This document shows, in pieces, positions 1 to 5,090 of a DNA stretch of 5,090 bases. The notes under the pieces were generated by a model, which ran no database searches, had not been told where the DNA came from, and saw only the letters and a list, made by a program, of their open reading frames with translations. Source of the DNA: Coxiellaceae bacterium (GTDB taxonomy: Bacteria; Pseudomonadota; Gammaproteobacteria; Coxiellales; Coxiellaceae); the NCBI GenBank assembly GCA_014238325.1, contig JABABH010000156.1, positions 1-5,090 of the forward strand, in the 5' to 3' direction. Position numbers and translations under genes: made by a program. Positions within the stretch are counted from its first letter, which is position 1, and the number at the start of each line of letters is the position of its first letter.

Positions 1-1
1 A

Positions 2-199
2 AGCGAAGATAAGCATAAACATGCCATCCGCTTCAGTTTGGGCAAATTTAGAACAGAAATAAGGTTTGACTGGCCATATGAGGCCCATTCACATAAAATG
101 ACATTAGCCATGATTAACTCCTTCAAGTTAATGGTGGTTAGCGGTGGTGAGGTGTTTCAGCACCTTGCCATCGCGCTCTTCTATTTGACTGCAAAATGA
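2..199 (+). CDS. C-terminal part of an unrecognised protein (5' end outside window)
   Basis: An open frame runs from the left edge to a TGA at 197-199 and gives 65 residues. It begins SEDKHKHAIRFSLGKF, contains FRTEIRFDWPYEAHSHKM near the middle, and ends in a hydrophobic stretch, HLAIALFYLTAK. The start lies upstream of the window. The composition looks protein-like: mixed charged and hydrophobic residues, several His, no low complexity. I do not recognise the family. The length alone is weak proof, since an open stretch of 65 codons can occur by chance. A competing minus-strand frame (111 down to 1) is also open and has a good ribosome binding site, so the call is tentative. The 3' end is convergent with the tRNA-Thr gene. 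Confidence 0.5.
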   Translation, partial: SEDKHKHAIRFSLGKFRTEIRFDWPYEAHSHKMTLAMINSFKLMVVSGGEVFQHLAIALFYLTAK

Positions 200-212
200 C
201 GTAAAAGTCAAA
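184..212. repeat. Perfect 7-bp inverted repeat TTTGACT/AGTCAAA
   Basis: TTTGACT at 184-190 and AGTCAAA at 206-212 are perfect reverse complements separated by 15 bases. The repeat spans the stop codon of the left-edge reading frame. As RNA it could form a short stem at the 3' end of that message, but no T-run follows, so it is not a standard intrinsic terminator. A protein binding site is equally possible. Confidence 0.4.
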
Positions 213-277
213 CCCGATCGGTGTTATCTTAAATCAAAGCGCACAAGCGGCCACACACTATTAGTCATCTGATTAAA

Positions 278-298
278 GGGGCTTGCATGCTAAGTCCC
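278..298 (+). repeat. Short stem-loop in the gap between the left-edge frame and tRNA-Thr
   Basis: GGGGCTT at 278-284 can pair with AAGTCCC at 292-298 (7 pairs, one G-U) around the loop GCATGCT. It is best paired as plus-strand RNA; read from the minus strand it has an A-C mismatch. No T-run follows on the plus strand, so it could be a weak or factor-assisted 3' end for the left-edge gene, or chance. Just downstream, TCCC-GCAA-GGGA makes a second, tiny stem with a GNRA-type loop. Confidence 0.3.
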
Positions 299-344
299 GC
301 AAAACTCCCGCAAGGGAAATGCTGAGACAGATGGGTTGAGAGAA

Positions 345-362
345 AAATAAGGATAATTATTT
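345..362 (-). terminator. Possible weak terminator of tRNA-Thr
   Basis: Reading the minus strand 3' of the tRNA, AAATAA and TTATTT form a perfect 6-bp inverted repeat with a 6-base loop, followed by TTCTC. It lies 22 bases past the tRNA discriminator base, a sensible place for a terminator. The stem is made only of A-T pairs and the T-run is short, so the call is weak. Confidence 0.3.
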
Positions 363-383
363 GATTTCATGTTGATTAATCGG

Positions 384-456
<73 letters not shown>

Positions 457-477
457 ATATTCGTGAGCAGTGGGGAA

Positions 478-506
478 ATTGTAGGGATCTTTATGATGAA
501 ATGCAA
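478..506 (-). promoter_or_regulatory. Sigma70-type promoter of tRNA-Thr
   Basis: On the minus strand, TTGCAT (-35, 506-501) and TACAAT (-10, 483-478) are separated by exactly 17 bases. The -10 box matches 5 of 6 consensus positions. Transcription would begin near 471 and give a leader of about 15 bases before the tRNA 5' end at 456. The bases after the -10 box (TTCCCC) are C-rich, like the discriminators of stringently controlled stable-RNA promoters; that regulatory reading is inference. Confidence 0.7.
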
Positions 507-554
507 CGAATAATCAGTGGCCCAGTTGTGGAGGCCTTAAAGGCATGGATGGCT

Positions 555-592
555 AGGGGGCAGAGTAGAGGGAGATAACTGGACTGACCCCT
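555..592. repeat. REP-like imperfect inverted repeat between tRNA-Thr and pilA
   Basis: AGGGGGCAG (555-563) and CTGACCCCT (584-592) are inverted with one mismatch in nine and a 20-base loop. The right arm sits in the phrase AACTGGACTGACCCCTGC, which resembles CTGACCCC-containing repeats scattered in many gammaproteobacterial genomes. A further ACCCCTG copy lies at 622-628. No coding sequence is evident in 457-701, so this could be an extragenic repeat or a relic of one. Confidence 0.4.
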
Positions 593-625
593 GCTTAGTT
601 CTGGCCAACATGACTGCAGATACCC

Positions 626-659
626 CTGTATTGTGGTTATCGATACAGCCTTATATTCT
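626..659 (+). promoter_or_regulatory. Tentative pilA promoter with overlapping inverted repeat
   Basis: TTGTGG (631-636) could serve as a -35 box with TATTCT (654-659) after 17 bases, or with the better -10 box TATATT (652-657) after 15 bases. Each hexamer is imperfect. CTGTAT (626-631) and ATACAG (643-648) form a perfect 6-bp inverted repeat with an 11-base spacer. It overlaps the -35 region and could be an operator. A leader of roughly 35-40 bases to the pilA ATG would result. No convincing sigma54 (GG-N10-GC) site was found at a workable distance, although pilin genes of Pseudomonas use RpoN. Confidence 0.35.
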
Positions 660-701
660 TAAAAAAGGCACGATTAGCTTGAGCTTTGCCGTTGGGGTTG
701 T

Positions 702-1127
702 ATGTTCTATAAGAAATCAAACGCAGGTTTTACACTCATCGAATTGATGATAGTTATGGCTATTATCGCTATTTTGGTTATGCTTGCCCTACCGTCTTAT
801 CAAGGATATATGCGGCGTGCTCGCTATATGGAAGTGGTTCAGTCGGCTTCTCCTTATCGTTTGGGTGTGGAGGAATGCTATCAGACGATGAGCAATTTAG
901 ACGCCTGTGTTGCTGGGACACATGGAGTGCCCCCAGCCATTCAAGCTGGTGAAGGTGTTGGGTTGATTCATACGATTGCGGTGAATGCCGGGGTGATTCT
1001 CATTGTCCCTGAGGAGATCTATGGCATTCATCCTCAAGATACGTATATTTTAACTCCACAAGCCATCCGAGGGCGGTTAATATGGCACGTGAGCGGTGGC
1101 GCTGTGGAGGCCGGTTATGTCCATTGA
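702..1127 (+). CDS. pilA: Type IV pilin (PilA-like major or pilin-like subunit)
   Basis: The product has 141 residues with a class III (type IVa) prepilin leader: MFYKKSNAG, then FTLIEL. PilD-type peptidase would cut after Gly9, leaving a mature 132-residue protein starting with Phe to be N-methylated; the conserved Glu+5 is E14. The hydrophobic helix spans about 12-31 and includes the usual Pro31. The globular part is short. It has one close cysteine pair (C59, C69) and an end containing DTYILTP (113-119) and a Trp-containing strand with GGAVEAGYVH. The usual C-terminal disulfide-bounded D-region is absent, as I recall for short Legionella/Coxiella-type pilins. The ATG at 702 is the only start before the leader after an in-frame TAG at 675; a weak GGGG at 694-697 precedes it. 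The 3' end overlaps pilB. Subunit role is clear; major versus minor pilin is not. Confidence 0.93.
   Translation: MFYKKSNAGFTLIELMIVMAIIAILVMLALPSYQGYMRRARYMEVVQSASPYRLGVEECYQTMSNLDACVAGTHGVPPAIQAGEGVGLIHTIAVNAGVILIVPEEIYGIHPQDTYILTPQAIRGRLIWHVSGGAVEAGYVH
1106..1110 (+). promoter_or_regulatory. pilB ribosome binding site inside pilA
   Basis: GGAGG at 1106-1110 lies within the last codons of pilA, 6 bases before ATG 1117. It decides the pilB start in favour of this ATG over an in-frame GTG at 1096, which has no such site. The ribosome finishing pilA (stop 1125-1127) passes over this site, so translational coupling is likely. Confidence 0.8.
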
Positions 1128-2679
1128 AGCTTCTGCCTTAGTCGCAGTATTACGAGAAAAAGCGTTGCTTTCGGAGGAGGAAATTCAATCGGCGATCACT
1201 AAAACGCATCAAGACCAGCTTCCCTTGTTGCATTATTTGGTGACAGAGCAGCTTCTCACTTCATCGGCATTGGTCGCGGCTTGTGCTGATTATTTTGGTT
1301 TGCGAACCATTAACTTGCGCGAATACACGTATGAGCCGGAATGGATACCCTCTGTGTCTGATAGAGAGTGGCACTCTTATCTTTTTATGCCTGTCTCACA
1401 AGATCATGTCAGCATAGTTTTAGCCATCAGTGATCCTGATGCCTTGCTTCATTTAAAAAAAATAAAATTTAATTATCATAAGGTAGATGAAGTGGTATTT
1501 GTCCCTTATGATGAATTTATTTGGGTCCTCAATCGTATCATCAGTGAGCGTACTTATGCTGTAGCGCTGACACAGCAGGTGAACCCTGTAGATTTAGTAA
1601 AGCAGCTATTGACGGATGCTGTTTATCAGCAAGCATCCGATATTCATTTTGAGGCATTTGCGAGTGAATACCGGGTGCGTTTCCGAGTGGATGGCGTATT
1701 GCGTTTAGTCTTGCATGGTCAAATGAGAAAGCAAGCTGCTGCTATCAGTAACCATTTAAAAGCTTTAGCTAATATGGATTTATCAGAGAAACGTTTGCCA
1801 CAAGATGGACGTTTTAATTTTACTACAGTCACAGGTATTATGCGTCATATTCGATTAAGCACATGCCCTACTTTATTTGGTGAAAAAGTAGTGGTGCGTT
1901 TATTAAATCCAGCACGTTTATTATTGCGTTTTGATGCGTTAGGATTAGCCTCAGCTGATCAAGCTACGGTGATGGATGCGATCCAACAGCCGCAGGGATT
2001 AGTATTGGTGACGGGGCCTACAGGTAGTGGTAAGACTGTCTTACTGTATGCGATGCTAGCTTATTTAAATCATATTGAACGTAATATTGTAACGGTGGAA
2101 GATCCCATAGAAATGCCTTTTGTAGGGATTAATCAAGTTGCGGTACATGCCAAAATCCATTTAAATTTTGCTGTGATTTTGCGTGCCTTATTGCGTCAAG
2201 ATCCAGATATCATTATGGTAGGTGAGATCCGTGATCTTGAAACGGCTGAAGTGGCTATTCGAGCCGCGCATACAGGACATTTGGTATTGTCTACCTTACA
2301 TGCGAATCATAGCATTGAGTCGCTCACACGATTGATGGATATGGGGGTGCAGCCCTTCCATTTAGCCAGTGTTCTAACCCTGGTTATTGCACAACGTTTA
2401 TTACGTCGTTCTTGTGCTTATTGTCATGCAGGGATACGTTGTAATTTTTGCCGCAACGGCTATCGTGGGCGTATTGGTGTGTATGAATTATTATCGATAA
2501 CAGATGTGATGCGTAGGTTAATTTTAAAACGTGCATCCCCTCGCGCATGGCACTTAGCTACTCAGCGTGCCGGCATGCAAACGCTTTGGCAATCGGGCTT
2601 AGCTCATGTTCACGGAGGTATCACGACACTAGAGGAGCTGGGGCGTGTTTTAGGGAAAGATCATGAAGGTAGGTCATGA
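1117..2679 (+). CDS. pilB: Type IV pilus assembly ATPase PilB
   Basis: This 520-residue cytoplasmic secretion-type ATPase is expected to form a hexamer under PilC and power pilin polymerisation. An N-terminal MshEN/T2SSE_N-like domain covers about 10-150. The core has ASDIHFE (173-179), RLPQDGR (226-232), Walker A GPTGSGKT (300-307), the Asp box TVEDPIE (326-332), Walker B around DPDIIMVGEIRD (362-373), and the His box AAHTGHLVLSTLHAN (383-397). All catalytic motifs look intact. Two CxxC pairs (C433/C436 and C442/C445) form the zinc motif, followed by GYRGRIGVYELL. Only five residues separate the pairs, where I recall a few tens in typical PilB and GspE; this partly explains why the protein is shorter than the 566-residue P. 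aeruginosa PilB. The start is ATG 1117 on GGAGG. It overlaps pilA by 11 bases and pilC by 17. Confidence 0.96.
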   Translation: MSIEASALVAVLREKALLSEEEIQSAITKTHQDQLPLLHYLVTEQLLTSSALVAACADYFGLRTINLREYTYEPEWIPSVSDREWHSYLFMPVSQDHVSIVLAISDPDALLHLKKIKFNYHKVDEVVFVPYDEFIWVLNRIISERTYAVALTQQVNPVDLVKQLLTDAVYQQASDIHFEAFASEYRVRFRVDGVLRLVLHGQMRKQAAAISNHLKALANMDLSEKRLPQDGRFNFTTVTGIMRHIRLSTCPTLFGEKVVVRLLNPARLLLRFDALGLASADQATVMDAIQQPQGLVLVTGPTGSGKTVLLYAMLAYLNHIERNIVTVEDPIEMPFVGINQVAVHAKIHLNFAVILRALLRQDPDIIMVGEIRDLETAEVAIRAAHTGHLVLSTLHANHSIESLTRLMDMGVQPFHLASVLTLVIAQRLLRRSCAYCHAGIRCNFCRNGYRGRIGVYELLSITDVMRRLILKRASPRAWHLATQRAGMQTLWQSGLAHVHGGITTLEELGRVLGKDHEGRS

Positions 2680-3913
2680 GGTGAAAAAATCGTTACGCTT
2701 CCATCAGCTGGAATATGCTTGGATAGGTGTCAAAGCTTCAGGGGAACGTGTATCAGGTATATGTCTTGCGAGTGATCCGGATGAGGTGAGTGCAGCACTC
2801 ATGTTGGATGCTATTGTTCCAATATCGATTAAGAAAAAAAGTTCATGGTCTAGAAAAATGCGCATTTCAGAGAGTGATATCCTAGCTTTTATGCAGCAAT
2901 TATGCCTATTATTAGAAGCGAATTTTCCACTGGTGGAGGCGCTGTCATTGCTTGGCGAAGTGGGGACTCGTCCCTTGGGTGGTGAGCACCGTGCTTTACG
3001 ATTGTTGGTGGCTGATCTCAAAAGACGTGTCCAGGCAGGAGCTTCTTTCTCAGAGGTCGTAACGTCGTACCCCCATTATTTTGATGCCATCTGTTGTCAA
3101 TTCGCAGCGGTAGGAGAACAGACTGGGCAATTAGCTCCGTTATTGGGCCGCTGGATCGCTTATCGTCAAAAAATGCAGAGATTTCGCTACAAACTCAAGA
3201 AAATGCTGACTTATCCTATTATGCTGCTATGCACTGCACTACTATTTGCCATGGGTGTATGTTTGTTCTTATTACCAGAGTTTGAGCGATTATTGCTCGA
3301 GCTTCATGCTCCTTTATCGGCATCAACACGCATGATGATCGCTGGGGCTCGTTATGTGAAAGCTGATGGAATAGGGATCTTGTCGGTGCTGATACTATTG
3401 ACGTGCTTCTTCCTCTGTATCAAAAAATATTATCAGCCGTGGTCCGTAGGCGTGGATCGAGCCATATTACACCTTCCCATCATCGGTCATATGAGTCGAT
3501 CTCGTGCGCTAATGTTATGGTCATTCATCGTTGCTGTGTCACAAGAGCAAGGCATTTCTTTAGCGAAGGCTGTCGCATTGGGGTACCCATTGATTAAAAA
3601 TCAATATATTAAAAAGTGCTTTGCTACTTTGCCTGACAATATTTGGGCCGGTGAGGCACTGAGTCATAGTTTGGGAGCCTTGCAGTTATTTTCTATACAA
3701 ACCTTAGAGTGTATTAAGGCGGGTGAGTATGCTTCCAATTTAGACAAGATGTTATACCGTGTATCGGATGTCTATCGTGATCGATTTGAAGAGTGTTGTG
3801 CCTACTTAGGTGTATGTCTCGAACGTGGGATCATGGTAGTATTAGCCGTAGTGGTCGGTGGCTTAATTATCACGATTTATTGGCCCATATTGCAGATGGG
3901 GAGTGTGATATAA
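2663..3913 (+). CDS. pilC: Type IV pilus inner-membrane platform protein PilC
   Basis: The 416-residue protein has two GspF/T2SSF domains (about 72-195 and 278-400). Signature pieces include AVGEQTGQL (149-157), KKMLTYPIMLL (179-189) and the second-copy equivalent KAGEYASNLDKML (352-364), with the family-typical end WPILQMGSV. Membrane segments lie near 184-204, 236-254 and 388-408. PilC sits in the inner membrane and couples PilB motion to pilin insertion. The start ATG 2663 has AGGGA (2652-2656) 6 bases upstream and lies inside pilB. A GTG at 2681 is a less likely alternative start. The length is near the family norm and no catalytic or structural gap is seen. Confidence 0.95.
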   Translation: MKVGHEVKKSLRFHQLEYAWIGVKASGERVSGICLASDPDEVSAALMLDAIVPISIKKKSSWSRKMRISESDILAFMQQLCLLLEANFPLVEALSLLGEVGTRPLGGEHRALRLLVADLKRRVQAGASFSEVVTSYPHYFDAICCQFAAVGEQTGQLAPLLGRWIAYRQKMQRFRYKLKKMLTYPIMLLCTALLFAMGVCLFLLPEFERLLLELHAPLSASTRMMIAGARYVKADGIGILSVLILLTCFFLCIKKYYQPWSVGVDRAILHLPIIGHMSRSRALMLWSFIVAVSQEQGISLAKAVALGYPLIKNQYIKKCFATLPDNIWAGEALSHSLGALQLFSIQTLECIKAGEYASNLDKMLYRVSDVYRDRFEECCAYLGVCLERGIMVVLAVVVGGLIITIYWPILQMGSVI

Positions 3914-3949
3914 CAGGAAGTGATGAGTACGTCCTATTTTGCAGAATAC

Positions 3950-3954
3950 AGGGG
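3950..3954 (+). promoter_or_regulatory. pilD ribosome binding site
   Basis: AGGGG at 3950-3954 is 5 bases before ATG 3960 and decides the pilD start. In-frame TTG codons at 3939 and 3957 also exist, but TTG 3939 has no well-spaced Shine-Dalgarno sequence. Confidence 0.65.
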
Positions 3955-3959
3955 CATTG

Positions 3960-4802
3960 ATGTTAGAAGTTTTGGAAACACATTTTGATATAGTCTGCAT
4001 CATGGCAGGAATATTGGGTGCTGTGATTGGTAGCTTTCTCAATGTAGTGATTCTGCGTTATCCTATGCTATTGAAAAATCAATGGCGCCGGGAAGCTCAA
4101 ATGTACTTGCAGTTATCCGTTGATCCCGCTGTAGATAACCTATTGCTGCCAAGATCTTATTGTATCAATTGTAAAAAAACACTACGGGTCCATCATCTCA
4201 TTCCTGTTGTCAGTTATTTTTTTCTACGCGGTCGCTGTGCTTATTGTGGAAAGAAAATATCAAAGCTCTATCCTGCGGTGGAGTTATTAACAGCATTGTT
4301 GTTTGTGCTTGTCATGATTAAATACGGTTTGTCCCTTGCAACGATTGGCGCTTTAATATTGACCAGCATATTAGTTGCTCTTTTTTTTATCGATAGCCGT
4401 ACTTTCTTGCTACCCGATACGATCACAATACCAACTCTATGGCTCGGTTTGTTATTCAACGTTCGAGAGATTTTTGTCAGCCCAGGGCAATCCATTCTTG
4501 CTGCCATTTTAGGCTATGTCCTTTTGTGGGTGATTGCCAAATTATTCAAAGCTATTCGGAAAAAAGAGGGTTTGGGCTACGGTGATTTTAAAATGTTGGC
4601 TATGGTTGGAGCATGGTTAGGTGTCGCAGCGATGTTTAATACGTTATTGCTCGCTGTGATATTTTCGTTAGCTTCAGCCTTGGTGTTACTCTTATGGGGG
4701 AAAATTACCATGAAGCACCCTATTCCATTGGGCCCATGCATTGCCCTTGCCGGGTGGCTGAGCCTATTAACCGGGCCGGTATTCGTGCACTGGGTCCTTT
4801 AA
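3960..4802 (+). CDS. pilD: Prepilin peptidase / N-methyltransferase PilD
   Basis: This 280-residue polytopic inner-membrane aspartic protease cuts prepilin leaders after Gly and methylates the new N-terminus; PilA here is an evident substrate. The N-terminal GSFLN motif is at 24-28. The cytoplasmic loop carries two CxxC pairs (C68/C71, C93/C96) with the same spacing as those reported for P. aeruginosa PilD (72/75/97/100). The catalytic aspartates are expected to be D145 in FFIDSRTFLLPD and D209 in GLGYGDFKML. About seven or eight hydrophobic segments follow one another to the C-terminus. ATG 3960 is preferred because of AGGGG upstream and because it places GSFLN about 23 residues in, close to the P. 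aeruginosa protein. A TTG start at 3939 would add 7 residues. The gene follows pilC after 46 bases. The enzyme may also serve type II secretion pseudopilins elsewhere in the genome. Confidence 0.95.
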   Translation: MLEVLETHFDIVCIMAGILGAVIGSFLNVVILRYPMLLKNQWRREAQMYLQLSVDPAVDNLLLPRSYCINCKKTLRVHHLIPVVSYFFLRGRCAYCGKKISKLYPAVELLTALLFVLVMIKYGLSLATIGALILTSILVALFFIDSRTFLLPDTITIPTLWLGLLFNVREIFVSPGQSILAAILGYVLLWVIAKLFKAIRKKEGLGYGDFKMLAMVGAWLGVAAMFNTLLLAVIFSLASALVLLLWGKITMKHPIPLGPCIALAGWLSLLTGPVFVHWVL

Positions 4803-4811
4803 TATCAAACT

Positions 4812-5090
4812 ATGTCTACGACAGAGTCCGTATTTACCCTAGGCCTAACGGGTGGTATGGGTAGCGGGAAGAGCGAAGTCAGTCGTTTATTTTCTGCTTT
4901 AGGTGTACCTATTATCGATGCCGATAGGACGACGCATCATATTTTAGCCGACCCCTGTGTGCTCCGAACATTATATGCTCGTTTTGGAAAGCAGATGGTT
5001 TCTAACCAAATATTAAATCGTTCCTTATTAAAAGAAATCATATTTAGAAATTCGGATGAGAGACGATGGCTGGAGAGTTTATTGCACCCC
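4812..5090 (+). CDS. coaE: Dephospho-CoA kinase CoaE (3' end outside window)
   Basis: The first 93 residues are present and continue past the right edge. Residues 10-21 (LGLTGGMGSGKS) are the family's P-loop, with Met where Ile is usual. IIDADRTTHHIL (34-45) contains the DAD motif of the substrate site, and the segment ends in LLHP, where the family has a conserved His-Pro. CoaE phosphorylates the 3'-hydroxyl of dephospho-CoA with ATP, the last step of coenzyme A synthesis in the cytoplasm. It starts 9 bases after pilD without a recognisable Shine-Dalgarno sequence (TAATATCAAACT precedes the ATG), so translation probably depends on ribosomes leaving pilD. A coaE gene behind pilD is common in gammaproteobacteria and does not imply a pilus role. 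Confidence 0.95.
   Translation, partial: MSTTESVFTLGLTGGMGSGKSEVSRLFSALGVPIIDADRTTHHILADPCVLRTLYARFGKQMVSNQILNRSLLKEIIFRNSDERRWLESLLHP

Noticed and set aside
1..111. Minus-strand partial frame starting at 111 with GAAGGAG upstream
   Set aside because: It conflicts with the longer plus-strand frame; its translation is rich in Leu and Cys and recalls no family. Kept only as an alternative in the findings.
475..618. Short minus-strand frame beginning MLARTKQGSVQL in the tRNA-pilA gap
   Set aside because: It is only 24 codons, has no convincing ribosome binding site, and overlaps the repeat-like sequence.
675..689. Sigma54-like TAGCTTGAGCTTTGC before pilA
   Set aside because: The -24 GG is AG and the predicted transcription start would fall at the start codon, leaving no leader. 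The nearby GGCACG at 667-672 has no GC at the right distance.
1096..1116. Upstream GTG start for pilB
   Set aside because: It lacks a ribosome binding site, while ATG 1117 has GGAGG at ideal spacing.
2704..3021. Minus-strand 105-codon open frame inside pilC
   Set aside because: Antisense shadow of the clearly coding pilC; its translation is Ser-rich and not family-like.
3923..3988. 21-codon mini-frame (MSTSYFAEYRG...) overlapping the pilD start
   Set aside because: AGGAAG lies only 2 bases from its ATG, and it is out of frame with pilD; no support for a real peptide.
4268..4507. Minus-strand 79-codon open frame inside pilD
   Set aside because: Antisense shadow over conserved PilD membrane segments and catalytic motifs.
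4919..4928. TGCCGATAG match between coaE and the tRNA-Thr 3' end, as a possible att repeat
   Set aside because: Only about nine bases match, and in coaE they encode the conserved DAD motif; chance is the simpler explanation.

Overview
The window holds a gammaproteobacterial type IV pilus biogenesis locus. The gene order pilA-pilB-pilC-pilD-coaE, next to a threonine tRNA, matches the arrangement known from Pseudomonas and relatives. The moderate, slightly AT-leaning base composition and the short pilin, with a mid-protein cysteine pair and a DTYILTP / GGAVEAGY-like end, remind me of Legionellales (Legionella/Coxiella-type) pilins. I cannot assign a genus from sequence alone.

Left part (1-701): the window opens in the 3' end of an unrecognised plus-strand reading frame that stops at 199. 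Next come a gene-free stretch with small inverted repeats, a minus-strand tRNA-Thr with anticodon CGU (384-456) and its own good sigma70-type promoter (478-506), and a 245-base non-coding interval. That interval holds a REP-like imperfect inverted repeat (555-592) and a tentative pilA promoter overlapped by a 6-bp inverted repeat (626-659).

Right part (702-5090): five genes are packed head to tail on the plus strand with no room for terminators. PilA is the pilin subunit. PilB is the hexameric assembly ATPase, PilC the inner-membrane platform protein, and PilD the prepilin peptidase/N-methylase that would process PilA. CoaE (dephospho-CoA kinase, cut by the window edge) is a metabolic neighbour commonly found behind pilD. 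pilA overlaps pilB by 11 bases and pilB overlaps pilC by 17. pilD follows pilC after 46 bases and coaE follows pilD after 9, so one transcript with translational coupling is likely.

The least ordinary features are the overlap of the pilin gene with pilB (pilin genes are usually separately transcribed), an extremely short 5-residue spacer between the two CxxC pairs of PilB, and a pilin without the usual C-terminal disulfide loop. I see no clear undescribed system; this is mainly a conserved pilus locus with some unusual details.
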